A stretch of 64,000 nt of DNA from Candidatus Finniella inopinata (GTDB lineage Bacteria > Pseudomonadota > Alphaproteobacteria > Holosporales > Holosporaceae): positions 124,001 through 188,000 of the forward strand of contig CAMCZV010000002.1 of assembly GCA_945888455.1 (NCBI GenBank). Reading direction: 5' to 3'. The notes under the pieces are model-generated. The model searched no databases. It saw only the letters and a list, made by a program, of their open reading frames with translations, and was not told the origin of the DNA. Below are positions 28,951 through 38,483 of this stretch, piece after piece. A program made the position numbers and the translations under genes. Each line of letters begins with the position of its first letter. Within the stretch, counting starts at the first letter, position 1.

Positions 28951-30507
28951 TTATCGAAATGGGGCCGCTTGAAATCCGCGCAATTTACGAGAATGCAACG
29001 CCAAGGGGCAATAGGTGGATAAAATTTCCATGGCTGTAATGCCCATCAGCATATGCTCGTGCACCCGATCCTTGTAAAAATTCTGAGCCGATTGTGGCAT
29101 TTTCAAATCCCCATGCAACGGCCGATCCGATACGCATAACAATGCCCCATAAGGAATGGAAAATCGAAAAGCGTTGGCCGCCAATGTAGCCGACTCCATA
29201 TCAATGGCAATGGCCCTGGATCGATGAATCAGAGGAGAAAATGACTTGATGCGTAATTCCCAATTGCGATTGGCGGTGGTTAAAACCGTTCCAGAACGTA
29301 ACGAACGATACAGTTGATCCTGATCGGGAAAAAATCGAGTCCCAGCTTGATGCAGCGCATGCTGCACATCAGATACAGGAGGAATGGGGATGTTCAGAGA
29401 CAACTCCTCATCCAAAACCCGATCTTCGCGCATATAGGCATTTGCAATGACGAAATCGCCTAATCTCTGGGTGTGGTGCAATCCACCGCAATGGCCCAAC
29501 ATAATCCAGCAATGAGACCGCAGCACCGCCAAATGATCGGTTATGGTTTTCATGTTGCTGGGACCTACGCCAATATTAATCAGGGTGATGCCTTGTCGGT
29601 CAGCTTTTTGCAAGTGATAGGCCGGCATTTGAAAGGCCCTGCCCTCGTCCACACATTCTGCTGGAATGCCCTGGTCTAGGCGATGCCACCGTCCCATAGG
29701 CCCTGACCAAGAGGTATATCCTTGCTTTAAACGTTCTGGTTCACGGGCATAGGCCAAAAAAGAATCAACGTAATGGGAGTAGTTGGTTAACAAGATGAAA
29801 TTTTGAAATTGATCGGCCGACGTTCCGCAATAATGTTGCAATCGGGCCAGAGAATAATCAATGCGTGGTGCAGAAAACAGCCCCAAGGGTTTGGTGGGCA
29901 ATGCATCCCAATCTTTGCCCTCATATTCGCAATCTTGATCTAGACCGTATAGGGATGGCAGGTGCACGCGCATGCTGGCATCCAGCCCTGCATCTGGGGC
30001 AATCATCGCCATCTTTGGCGGGGTCTCTGCAGAATCGACAACCTCTATGGGCGGCATGCTTGGTAAAAAAGAAGCCGGAATATGGCGCGCACTGGTCCCT
30101 ACCCCCACCAAGATCTGATGGGATTGCATTAACAATGTGATTTGTTGGTGCAAGTATCCCTCGTACAGAACGGGTTGGGTAATGGTGGTACCATAAAATC
30201 CAGGATGACTGAATAGGCCATAGGATTGCAGCAAACTAGAATCGCATACGGGGACGTAAATGCCCAAATAGGGATAACTGCGCGACCCCACAGACCGTTG
30301 ATCCGAAAATATGTTTTGTCGCGCTTGGGTGACTTGACGTTGGTACAATTCTTTTAATGCCGAAATAACCTGATCGGCTGTATCAAAAAAAACCATATCC
30401 TGAACACACTCGTGCTCTTGAAAATGCAGTCTGGTGCGCGCATGCAAAGATGGCCAATCAAATGAAGAAAGAGATTGTTCAGGGATCGACAAAGGATCAG
30501 TAGCCAT
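28951..30507 (-). CDS. amn: AMP nucleosidase
   Basis: Splits AMP to adenine and ribose 5-phosphate. About 518 residues, as usual for Amn. The N-terminal Amn-specific domain is followed by YCGTSADQFQNFILLTNYSHYV, the nucleotide phosphorylase-like core INIGVGPSNMKTITDHLAVLR, MLGHCGGL and the late ESATLAANAF and CVSDRPLHG segments. The start is ATG 30507 or the ATG at 30519. In a nucleotide-importing intracellular bacterium it could tune the adenylate pool, but that is inference. Confidence 0.95.
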   Translation of the reverse strand: MATDPLSIPEQSLSSFDWPSLHARTRLHFQEHECVQDMVFFDTADQVISALKELYQRQVTQARQNIFSDQRSVGSRSYPYLGIYVPVCDSSLLQSYGLFSHPGFYGTTITQPVLYEGYLHQQITLLMQSHQILVGVGTSARHIPASFLPSMPPIEVVDSAETPPKMAMIAPDAGLDASMRVHLPSLYGLDQDCEYEGKDWDALPTKPLGLFSAPRIDYSLARLQHYCGTSADQFQNFILLTNYSHYVDSFLAYAREPERLKQGYTSWSGPMGRWHRLDQGIPAECVDEGRAFQMPAYHLQKADRQGITLINIGVGPSNMKTITDHLAVLRSHCWIMLGHCGGLHHTQRLGDFVIANAYMREDRVLDEELSLNIPIPPVSDVQHALHQAGTRFFPDQDQLYRSLRSGTVLTTANRNWELRIKSFSPLIHRSRAIAIDMESATLAANAFRFSIPYGALLCVSDRPLHGDLKMPQSAQNFYKDRVHEHMLMGITAMEILSTYCPLALHSRKLRGFQAAPFR

Positions 30508-30583
30508 GGACTCTATCATTATCTATTTCACATATCATACACCATTGCATAAAAATCGCCAAGTTTTTGCACACCACCTTGGG

Positions 30584-31951
30584 TTAAGCAAAATTTTTGT
30601 TGACAGAAACGGGCACGCTGCCGTCATGAAACTGGATGGATAGCCCATCTGTTTTTAAGGCCATGTCCCTGGAAGAGCACAGTTTTTTATCCCCAGATAA
30701 TACCAATGAAAACCCGCGTTCCAAGGTTTTTTGGTACGACAATTGGGCCAACAACCGATCATAATTCCCCAACAGGGATTCAAAAGCATGAATTTTTTCA
30801 GCCATTAATCGCGTTATATGTTGACCAAGACGCATGACGTGGTTCTGATGGCTTAGAATATCTCTGATGGGACCTTGACCCAGTTTTTGTCCAATTAATG
30901 TCCACCGGTACTCTTTTTCAGTCATAAAGAGGGCAATGCGTTTAACCAAAGCATCAAAACAATCGTCCAAGCGTTGTTCTGCCGGGAATGGAGCAGATGT
31001 CATGGATTGTAAACGATGGGCCAGGTTGTCTAATCGGGTGCGTCCTAAACTGTATTCATGATACAAAGCACGGCGCAATAAGGTTATACAGTTGTGGATG
31101 TGATCGTGTACATCGGAAATCAGCGGCAACACCATTTCGGCCGCCGCCGTGGGGGTTGGGGCCCGACAATCGGCTGCATAATCCATCAGCGTCGTGTCCG
31201 TCTCGTGACCAATGGCGGAAATAATGGGGATTTCGCTTGCTGCCACTGCTCTGACGAGGGATTCATCATGAAAAGCCCACAAATCTTCGATGCTCCCACC
31301 GCCACGCGCAATAATCAGAACATCGGGACGTACAGGGTGTTGGTGAAAGAATCTCAGCGCCTTTAAGATGTCGGGTACGGCATTGCTGCCCTGCACCGCT
31401 ACAGGAAAGAGCAACAATCGGCACGGCAAACGATCAGAAAAACGCACCAACATGTCTTGAATCACGGCACCCGTGGGTGATGTAATCAGGCCAATGCACC
31501 CAGGAAATCCAGGCAATGGCTTTTTTCGTTCCAGTTGAAACAGCCCCTCTTTGGTCAATTTGGCCTTTAATTGTTCGATCAAATACAATAAAGCCCCTTG
31601 GCCCGCTGGCTCTGCACTCTCGATGATGAATTGGTATTTAGATCGCGCGCCATAGGTTGTAATACGCCCCCTGCAAATCACCAGAGCCCCATCGTGCAGC
31701 GGGGTTTGCAGTTTGGTTCCACGCCAACAAATGGCATCCATGACGCACTGATCATCTTTTAGGGAAAAATAGGTGTGTCCAGAGGAGTGCTGTTTGCATC
31801 CAGAAATTTCGCCTTGCACACAAACCGCAGAAAACCCTTTTTCGATGTGTTGTTTCAAATACCCTGAAATTTGAGTAATGGTTAATGGTAACGGGGTGTC
31901 TGGATATGCCAATAAATTGCCCATCAAAAACTGTGCCCACGGAATAACCAT
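30584..31951 (-). CDS. xseA: Exodeoxyribonuclease VII large subunit
   Basis: The catalytic subunit of the ssDNA exonuclease. 455 residues. N-terminal OB-fold (ITQISGYLKQHIE...VCVQGEISGCKQHSSGHTYFSLKD), then the catalytic domain: GLITSPTGAVIQDML, ARGGGSIEDLWAFHDE, SAIGHETDTTLMDYAADCRAPTPTAAAE, followed by a long coiled-coil region. ATG 31951 or 31924 may be the start. The small subunit xseB is not adjacent. Confidence 0.95.
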   Translation of the reverse strand: MVIPWAQFLMGNLLAYPDTPLPLTITQISGYLKQHIEKGFSAVCVQGEISGCKQHSSGHTYFSLKDDQCVMDAICWRGTKLQTPLHDGALVICRGRITTYGARSKYQFIIESAEPAGQGALLYLIEQLKAKLTKEGLFQLERKKPLPGFPGCIGLITSPTGAVIQDMLVRFSDRLPCRLLLFPVAVQGSNAVPDILKALRFFHQHPVRPDVLIIARGGGSIEDLWAFHDESLVRAVAASEIPIISAIGHETDTTLMDYAADCRAPTPTAAAEMVLPLISDVHDHIHNCITLLRRALYHEYSLGRTRLDNLAHRLQSMTSAPFPAEQRLDDCFDALVKRIALFMTEKEYRWTLIGQKLGQGPIRDILSHQNHVMRLGQHITRLMAEKIHAFESLLGNYDRLLAQLSYQKTLERGFSLVLSGDKKLCSSRDMALKTDGLSIQFHDGSVPVSVNKNFA

Positions 31952-32060
31952 ACATTCAGTTTATACCATTTTTTAGCGAAATACAGGGTGCTTTTTTGCC
32001 TTTGACCTTGATACATCACTGCTTTTATTTTATGATCATAAAAATTCAATATGCGGACCT

Positions 32061-33476
32061 ATGAGCACTTTTTCCAGCCTTGCCCAGACCATCAATCCTC
32101 TGGATGCCGCAGAACGCTTTGCCACCCTGCCCGCAGAAACGACCCCCACCAAACGGCTATTCATCAAAACCTATGGCTGTCAAATGAACGTCTATGATTC
32201 TGAACGCATGGAAGAAGCCTTGGTTCCCCTGGGGTTTCAAGCCACAGATCAGGTGGATACGGCCGACTTGATCATCGTCAACACCTGTCATATCCGAGCC
32301 AAAGCAGAGGACAAACTGTTTTCCGAATTGGGCCGATTCCGTATTGTTAAAAACAAGCGTAAAGATGGGGGGAAATCCACCATCATTGTTGTGGCCGGGT
32401 GTGTCGGCCAAGCACTGGGAGCCGATATTTTAAAGCGTGCGCCTTATGTGGATGTGGTGGTCGGGCCTCAGACATACCATACATTGCCTGAAACAGTGAT
32501 GCGCATTTTGTGGGCCCAACCCGATCAACCAAAAGTATCATTGGGCTTTCCCAAAATGGAAAAATTCGATGAATTGCCTCAAGAGCGCGGATTAAAGGGG
32601 CCACAAGCCTTTTTGTCCATCCAAGAGGGCTGTAACAAGTTTTGCAAGTATTGTGTGGTGCCCTTTACGCGCGGTCCAGAATATTCCCGTCCTTTATCGG
32701 ACGTATTGCAAGAAGCCAAACATTTGGTGGATTTGGGGGCCAAGGAAATTACGCTGTTGGGGCAAAACGTCAATGCCTATCATGGATTGGATGCTGGTGG
32801 TAAAGAAACATCCTTGGGGCGATTAATTATGGCGCTGGCGGAATTTCCTGGATTAACCCGTTTGCGATACACCACATCGCATCCAAGGGATGTGGACGAT
32901 GATTTGTTGTGTGCCCACAGAGACATCGGCATTTTGATGCCCTTTTTGCATTTGCCCGTACAATCGGGTTCTAATCGGGTGTTGGCCCGTATGAATCGAC
33001 AATATACCCGTGAATTTTATCTGAACATCATTGAAAAATTTCTGGAATATAATCCAAAAATGGCGTTTTCATCGGATTTTATTGTGGGATACCCTGGGGA
33101 AAGTGACGAGGATTTTCAAGACACATGCCATTTGATCGATCAGGTTCATTTTGCCCAAGCCTTTTCCTTTATGTACAGTCCTCGGCCTGGTACGCCTGCC
33201 GCCATGGTCAAGCAATTGGATGAGCATATCAAAAGTGAGCGCTTACAGCACCTGAATGGGGTTTTGGATCGCCATCGATTGGCTTTTAATCAAACCTTTC
33301 AAGATCAAACCATTCCTGTTTTGGTGGAACGCGTGGACGAGGATCATGGATGCATGGGGCGCAGTGAATACATGCATAGCGTGCATTTTACCCACCCATT
33401 TTGCGCAGTGGGCGATATTTTGCATATTAAAATCCAATCGTCATCCCACAACAGTTTAAAGGGCGTTGCGGTATAG
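32061..33476 (+). CDS. miaB: tRNA-2-methylthio-N6-dimethylallyladenosine synthase
   Basis: A radical-SAM methylthiotransferase that adds the ms2 group to i6A37 of tRNAs. 471 residues. The N-terminal UPF0004 domain has KTYGCQMNVYDSERM and NTCHIRAKAEDK, whose cysteines bind the auxiliary cluster; the radical SAM motif is EGCNKFCKYCVVPFTRG (CxxxCxxC); LGQNVNAYHG and the C-terminal TRAM domain (VLVERVDEDHGCMGRSEY) follow. The substrate is made by MiaA, also in this window. Neither ybeZ nor ybeY, frequent neighbours, is beside it. Confidence 0.95.
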   Translation: MSTFSSLAQTINPLDAAERFATLPAETTPTKRLFIKTYGCQMNVYDSERMEEALVPLGFQATDQVDTADLIIVNTCHIRAKAEDKLFSELGRFRIVKNKRKDGGKSTIIVVAGCVGQALGADILKRAPYVDVVVGPQTYHTLPETVMRILWAQPDQPKVSLGFPKMEKFDELPQERGLKGPQAFLSIQEGCNKFCKYCVVPFTRGPEYSRPLSDVLQEAKHLVDLGAKEITLLGQNVNAYHGLDAGGKETSLGRLIMALAEFPGLTRLRYTTSHPRDVDDDLLCAHRDIGILMPFLHLPVQSGSNRVLARMNRQYTREFYLNIIEKFLEYNPKMAFSSDFIVGYPGESDEDFQDTCHLIDQVHFAQAFSFMYSPRPGTPAAMVKQLDEHIKSERLQHLNGVLDRHRLAFNQTFQDQTIPVLVERVDEDHGCMGRSEYMHSVHFTHPFCAVGDILHIKIQSSSHNSLKGVAV

Positions 33477-33603
33477 ACCGGATTGACATGGAATCATCAC
33501 GAAAAACCCGTGGTCTATTTCTTGAAAACCCATTGATTTGTAGAGGATTTTTTTAGGATACTGGTCGTAAGGTTAATGTCATAAATCAGTAAAAAAGGTG
33601 ACG

Positions 33604-34902
33604 ATGCGTTATAAAAAAGCCATGTTTATGGTCAGCATGATGTCCGTGGTTTTAAGCATTACAGAAAGCGCGCCAGGTTTTTCCCCAGAAAAACAGCGCA
33701 TACCGCTGAAAATGCAGCTGGTGCGCGTTGCGGTTTTGGCCGAATATACGGATGCTTTTTTGGAACAAAATCCTGCCATCAATGCCAATATCTCTCACAG
33801 CAGCGATGACCAGTTGCGCAACTGGGCGTCACATTTGGCCTATCAAATAGAAAAACGATACCTTTTTTCCCCATCGATCATCATTAATCGCATCGCATAC
33901 CATGCAAAAGGCATTTTCAACAGATTAGAACTGGCCCGTAAACAGGCCCAAAGTGCGGCATTGGCCCATCCCATACACCTGGATTTACAGGAATTTTCAC
34001 CTAAAAGTTTGCGTGCGTTGTTGCAAGAAAATCGTTTGCATCAAAAAGAGTGTTCTGAAAAAATGAATGCGCTGCAAGACCTGATCATCCAGTACAATGA
34101 TGGTGCTGAAAAAGACGATTATGGCATTGAAGCGGCATTGTTACAGATGGTGGATCAGTTAAATGGACAATACGAATCCATATTAAAATCATTTGTGGGC
34201 ATTCCTCATATGATGACACGTAAAAAACTGAACGATCGTTTCAAGGTGTTGCGGCAAGATTGGGGTTCTTTACAGAACTATTTGCCTGCGTTGTTGCACC
34301 ATGGTCAATTATTGCATACCTTGAACCAATCCATGCATGAAAAAATAGAATCCATTTTCTCTGATGCCCATTTGGGGATGACACCGTATGCCAACAAAGC
34401 CATGGGATTAAAGTGGGAAATGATGCGCAAGGCCATTGATGAATTGGCGGATATTCATTCCCAATTATCGGAAAAAGATGCCGTGATTGTGGATCAATTG
34501 TGCAAAAAAACGGCTGTGATGTTGTGGGGCCATTGGTTGAATGATTTGCAGATGCAATCAAAACGTGTTCCGGCCCAGCGCAATGCAGTATTGGGGCTAA
34601 TGAATCGGTTGAAAAATCATTTGGTGTTGCTGGTATCCCAACCTCTTTGTGGTCTGGATCATTTTCAAGCCTTGCTGGACCCCCACCACAGTGGTTTGGT
34701 GTTAAGCAAAAAATTCTTGGATCAATCCTGCGATCATCTGTTGCGCGTGTTGGAACAAGCCCAAAACCTGGCCCAAGCATCGTCTCAAAGGGCTGTACAA
34801 TCTGTGCAACCCGCACCCACCGATCATGGCCCGATGACCACAGAGGCCACTCAAACCGCGGCTGCGAAAAGTGCGCAACCCATGCAGAGGGTGAATGCCT
34901 GA
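33604..34902 (+). CDS. Putative secreted helical protein
   Basis: Not recognised. 432 residues from ATG 33604, preceded by AAGGTG (a GTG six bases upstream is possible). An N-terminal signal peptide (MRYKKAMFMVSMMSVVLSITESAPG) leads into an almost wholly alpha-helical, leucine- and glutamine-rich body with coiled-coil character, and a low-complexity Ala/Gln/Thr/Pro tail (about the last 45 residues). Base composition matches the core genes, unlike the AT-rich secreted genes, suggesting a longer-resident lineage-specific periplasmic or exported protein. Confidence 0.7.
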   Translation: MRYKKAMFMVSMMSVVLSITESAPGFSPEKQRIPLKMQLVRVAVLAEYTDAFLEQNPAINANISHSSDDQLRNWASHLAYQIEKRYLFSPSIIINRIAYHAKGIFNRLELARKQAQSAALAHPIHLDLQEFSPKSLRALLQENRLHQKECSEKMNALQDLIIQYNDGAEKDDYGIEAALLQMVDQLNGQYESILKSFVGIPHMMTRKKLNDRFKVLRQDWGSLQNYLPALLHHGQLLHTLNQSMHEKIESIFSDAHLGMTPYANKAMGLKWEMMRKAIDELADIHSQLSEKDAVIVDQLCKKTAVMLWGHWLNDLQMQSKRVPAQRNAVLGLMNRLKNHLVLLVSQPLCGLDHFQALLDPHHSGLVLSKKFLDQSCDHLLRVLEQAQNLAQASSQRAVQSVQPAPTDHGPMTTEATQTAAAKSAQPMQRVNA

Positions 34903-34913
34903 TGGCAACGGCG

Positions 34914-34944
34914 CAGAGTCAGTACCCTTAATCTACTGACTCTG
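34914..34944. terminator. Bidirectional hairpin between convergent genes
   Basis: A perfect 11-bp inverted repeat, CAGAGTCAGTA (34914-34924) and TACTGACTCTG (34934-34944), has a 9-nt loop. It lies between the stop of the secreted-protein gene (34902) and cvpA's last codons, whose stop falls within the loop. No U-tract follows, but the position between convergent genes suits a transcription end or mRNA 3'-end stabiliser. Confidence 0.55.
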
Positions 34945-35533
34945 GTTTAGGGGCAGACAACGATTGGGTTAAGGCCTCAGAATTTTTAGGAGAGAGGTCT
35001 AGCTCTTTCAAATTTTTAATCAGCAAATCGTGGTTTTTCAAAAATTCCGGTAAATGCTGAGCGAAAAAAAAGGCGGCATAATTTAACCAAGTTGCACTTT
35101 TCGAGCAATTGACAATAACGGGAATTCTGTCGGACGGAAACATCAGTAACGTCCCAACATAGGCGCCACAAATCAGGGCTAGACCACGGACAAGTCCAAA
35201 AACCAGACCCAGGGATTGATCCACTGTTTTGGCAAAGCTCTTTTGAACCATCATGGATAGCCATTGGGCCAAGCATAAAAAAATCACCAAAGTGAGGCAA
35301 AAAACGGAAAAAAATCCAGCGGCTTGCAAGATCGAGGGATTGTCAATCCACTGGGCAAAAAAGTCTTTTGGCCATTGAAAGTCTTTTTTGGCAACGAGCG
35401 CTGCCCCCAGCCATGCGCCCAACCCAAAAATTTCACGTACAAACCCTCTGGCAAAGCCAATCAGCAAAGAAAACCCCAACGTTACAAGAATCAACAGATC
35501 AAAAGTATTAAATTGCGAGTATCCCATATCCAT
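34928..35533 (-). CDS. cvpA: CvpA family membrane protein
   Basis: A 201-residue inner-membrane protein of the CvpA (colicin V production) family. Four to five hydrophobic segments; the opening FNTFDLLILVTLGFSLLIGFARGFVREIFGL is the family signature, and the DQSLGLVFGLVRGLALI segment is also typical. It is downstream of radA on the same strand with a 33-nt gap, the radA-cvpA order common in alphaproteobacteria; purF, often next, is absent. Homologues affect envelope integrity, with the molecular role unclear. Confidence 0.88.
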   Translation of the reverse strand: MDMGYSQFNTFDLLILVTLGFSLLIGFARGFVREIFGLGAWLGAALVAKKDFQWPKDFFAQWIDNPSILQAAGFFSVFCLTLVIFLCLAQWLSMMVQKSFAKTVDQSLGLVFGLVRGLALICGAYVGTLLMFPSDRIPVIVNCSKSATWLNYAAFFFAQHLPEFLKNHDLLIKNLKELDLSPKNSEALTQSLSAPKPESVD

Positions 35534-35566
35534 TGTATTTCCAGTGAAAAAGACCCTATCAGAAGA

Positions 35567-36922
35567 TCATGAGCGGAACCAAAGATCAAGATCTTTAACA
35601 TGATTTAACGAAGTTAGGGTCATGCTGTGGGTGGATAAGGCGCTATCGGGCATAAAAACATGGGAAAAACCCAATTGTTCTGCTTCTCGAAGACGGTGTT
35701 CCCCAAAAGCTGTGGGATAGATTTCGCCAGTCAAACCAATTTCACCAAAAGCAATGGCCCGTTTTGGCAAGGGTCGCTTTTTCAAGCACGACAATAACGC
35801 CAAGGCCACACACAAATCGGCCGCCGGCTCTGTGATACGAATGCCGCCCAGAACGGTTAAAAACACATCCTTTTTGGAAAAACACAGCTGACAGCGGGCT
35901 TCTAATACCGCCAAGATCATGGACAATCGGTTGCTATCCCAGCCCACCACAGAGCGCCTGGGGCTGGCTAAAAAGGATGGCGTGGACAGGGCTTGAAATT
36001 CCACCAGCAAAGGGCGTGTGCCCTCCATACCGGCAAAAATACAGGCACCTGGGATTTCTTGTTGACGCGGACTGATGAACAGAGCAGAAGGGTTGGTGAC
36101 TTCGCGTAATCCGCCGCTGACCATATCAAAAACACCGACTTCGTGGGTGGCCCCAAAACGATTTTTTATGGTGCGCAACAATCGATAGGGGCGATTATTA
36201 TCCCCCTCGAAATACAGCACCGTATCCACCATGTGTTCCAACACCTTTGGTCCGGCAATCATGCCATCTTTTGTAATGTGGCCCACCACCATAATGGCCA
36301 GCCCCGTGGATTTGGCCAATGTAATCAGAGTATTGATGCATTCTCTGATTTGCCCCAATGTGCCTGGTGTCGCGCCGGCTGATTTCAACATCATGGTTTG
36401 GATCGAGTCAATAATGATAAAACCACGCAACACACCTGTGACCAAAACTTTTGGAATCATGGGTAAAACCGTATCCAATTGATTGGTGCTGATGATGTGC
36501 ACGTTGGCATCTTGCAGACCTAAACGCTTGGCTCGCAGTCGAATTTGGGCCGAAGACTCTTCACCTGACACATACACCACGGCCGTTTTTGGCGCCATCA
36601 TGCCCGCCAGTTGCAACAGCAACGTGGATTTTCCAATACCAGGATCACCCGCCACCAATGAAACCGATCCTGCCACAATGCCTCCGCCACAAACCCGATC
36701 AAATTCAGCCATTCCTGTGGACAATCTGGGGAATTGGTGTTCATCGGCTTGGGATAACGTTTCAAAAGCATGGGACGGATCTGTGGGCATGGAAATGCTG
36801 ACGGTTTCGACGACCAATGTGTCCCACTGGTGGCATTCATCACATTTGCCCTTCCATTTTGGTGTAACGGAACCACACTGTTGACAGACATAGGCTTTTT
36901 TTGCGGAACTGGACAGATTCAT
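35567..36922 (-). CDS. radA: DNA repair protein RadA
   Basis: A RecA-like branch-migration ATPase. 451 residues from ATG 36922, which gives an N-terminal zinc finger (CQQCGSVTPKWKGKCDEC). Walker A GDPGIGKST, the RadA-specific KNRFG motif (IKNRFGATHEVGVF) and a C-terminal Lon-protease-like domain (GGIRITEPAADLCVALALLS; AFGEIGLTGE) are all present. The frame is open further upstream to 36994, with another ATG at 36931, but similarity starts at the zinc finger. Confidence 0.96.
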   Translation of the reverse strand: MNLSSSAKKAYVCQQCGSVTPKWKGKCDECHQWDTLVVETVSISMPTDPSHAFETLSQADEHQFPRLSTGMAEFDRVCGGGIVAGSVSLVAGDPGIGKSTLLLQLAGMMAPKTAVVYVSGEESSAQIRLRAKRLGLQDANVHIISTNQLDTVLPMIPKVLVTGVLRGFIIIDSIQTMMLKSAGATPGTLGQIRECINTLITLAKSTGLAIMVVGHITKDGMIAGPKVLEHMVDTVLYFEGDNNRPYRLLRTIKNRFGATHEVGVFDMVSGGLREVTNPSALFISPRQQEIPGACIFAGMEGTRPLLVEFQALSTPSFLASPRRSVVGWDSNRLSMILAVLEARCQLCFSKKDVFLTVLGGIRITEPAADLCVALALLSCLKKRPLPKRAIAFGEIGLTGEIYPTAFGEHRLREAEQLGFSHVFMPDSALSTHSMTLTSLNHVKDLDLWFRS

Positions 36923-37067
36923 GGGGTGCATCGTTGTACAGGATCCTTTATTATCACTGCCCCATAGCTCAAAGGCAAATCCCCCTAGAGCCACACTTTG
37001 TCCTGTGACGTGCCGCCTGTCATCCGGTTTGATAATGCCTGCCCTGCCCCTTTGGTCTGATGAATGT

Positions 37068-37598
37068 CTATTTTGGGGTGGTGTAACTCTCGTGATTTGG
37101 GGTGGGTTTTAACAGGGGGCATGTACAGGCTGGTGCCCTATTCAAATCCATGGCGACAGCATAGATGATCTTTTCTGCCAACGATTCATAGGCGCGTGTT
37201 TGGGTGGCCTGATCCATCACCGTTTGGGAATAATAGGATACCGTCATGGGTTTTACACCATAAACACGGATTTTTCCCTTGCCAATGATGCATTCATCTT
37301 GGCGTCGATACAGGGTATAGTCGGCCCTAAGGATGTAATGTTCTATGGCGCTTTGCCCCTGTCGATTTAAAACCAGCGGTCGGGTTTTATCGCTTAACCT
37401 AAAGGTCAAAGTATACAGTGGTACAGTCGGATGAAACGTATTGTTCAGGCGATTGCGCAACACTTGGCCCATACGGCCATCCATGCGCTCTATGAACACG
37501 TGGGACAATTGATGGGTGGTTTTTTGGTTCAATACGGCCGCGCATCCTGACAGGATGAATGCGCCGATGACGGCAGAGGGCAAGAAAAATATGTTCAT
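37068..37598 (-). CDS. lptE: Probable LPS-assembly lipoprotein LptE
   Basis: A 176-residue putative lipoprotein. ATG 37598 gives a signal sequence ending in a lipobox (FILSGC, Cys about residue 19). The body has the strand pattern of LptE-like proteins: N-terminal helix (RMGQVLRNRLNNTF), LYTLTFRLSD and AIEHYILRADYTLYRRQD strands, and a late helical segment TRAYESLAEKIIYAVAMDLNRA. LptE plugs the LptD barrel that inserts LPS into the outer membrane; lpxC in this window shows LPS is made. Its start overlaps the ubiG stop by 4 nt. Similarity is by pattern, so the name is tentative. Confidence 0.68.
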   Translation of the reverse strand: MNIFFLPSAVIGAFILSGCAAVLNQKTTHQLSHVFIERMDGRMGQVLRNRLNNTFHPTVPLYTLTFRLSDKTRPLVLNRQGQSAIEHYILRADYTLYRRQDECIIGKGKIRVYGVKPMTVSYYSQTVMDQATQTRAYESLAEKIIYAVAMDLNRAPACTCPLLKPTPNHESYTTPK

Positions 37599-38329
37599 GA
37601 ATGATTCGGATGATAAAGTGGGGGTTTGCGTGCGGAAAAAAAGTAGTTTATGCCACAAAAAGCGCTGTATCGCCATCCAACCGTGGGGATATAGATGTAT
37701 CCTTGGGTTTCAATGGAATCACAGCCATGCTGTTCCAATACCGAAGTGATTTCTTCTGGTTTTAAAAACAGGTCCCAATGGTGGGTTCCAGCGGGCACCA
37801 GGCCCAGAATATTTTCAGCCCAATCAATGGCTAAAACAGACGATGCTTTGGTGCGATTGATGGTGGATCCCATGATCCGACCACCTGGGCGCAACCAAGT
37901 CAGCATTTTTTCCAGTAATGCTCGGGGGTTTTCCACATGCTCAAGAACCTCGAAAATAACGATTAAATCCACTGGGTTTGGGCATGACCACGTTAACGGA
38001 TCTTGACAAATATAAGATACATCCAGGTTGACATCTTGGGATTGGTTTCGATGAGTTTGAGCGCAAATAATGGCTTGGGATTCGGGATCCATGCCCACGA
38101 CATGGGCACCCAAACGGGCCAGAGGTTCGCTGGTTAAGCCGCCTCCGCACCCCACATCCACTATACGGCAACCCAATAATGGTTGTTTTGTATGGCGTAT
38201 GTCCTGATTGTCCTGACCCAGCCTGTTCAAAATAAAGGCCATGCGCAAGGGCAAACATTCGTGCAGCAATCGAAACGGGCCGTGTTCATTCCACCACTCA
38301 TTCGAGTCAAAGGGCATAGACTGGATCAA
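37595..38329 (-). CDS. ubiG: Ubiquinone biosynthesis O-methyltransferase UbiG
   Basis: An SAM-dependent class I methyltransferase acting on both O-methylation steps of ubiquinone synthesis. 244 residues. Motif I is VDVGCGGGLTSEPLARLG, post-I GMDPE, and FEVLEHVENP plus LRPGGRIMGSTINRT are the typical UbiG stretches; the N-terminal FDSNEWWNEHGPFRLLHE and late VPAGTHHWDLFLKPEE match the family. It overlaps lptE by 4 nt, implying co-translation. Confidence 0.94.
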   Translation of the reverse strand: MIQSMPFDSNEWWNEHGPFRLLHECLPLRMAFILNRLGQDNQDIRHTKQPLLGCRIVDVGCGGGLTSEPLARLGAHVVGMDPESQAIICAQTHRNQSQDVNLDVSYICQDPLTWSCPNPVDLIVIFEVLEHVENPRALLEKMLTWLRPGGRIMGSTINRTKASSVLAIDWAENILGLVPAGTHHWDLFLKPEEITSVLEQHGCDSIETQGYIYIPTVGWRYSAFCGINYFFSARKPPLYHPNHS

Positions 38330-38410
38330 GAGCTATTTTTTTAATTATATCATAGCATGCCCCATAGCCACAAAGAGTGGTCCTATGCATTGGGCCTGTA
38401 TTTTTAAGGA

Positions 38411-38439
38411 TTGACTTTTACGGAGTTTTTCACTTTAAT
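38411..38439 (+). promoter_or_regulatory. Putative promoter of the 573-aa secreted protein gene
   Basis: TTGACT (38411-38416), a 17-nt spacer, then TTTAAT (38434-38439), 45 nt before the ATG at 38484. A second TATATT lies 14 bases after the TTTAAT at 38444. Confidence 0.55.
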
Positions 38440-38483
38440 GGGTTATATTGACCGTTAGATAAAAAGTTTTAACAGAGTAAAAA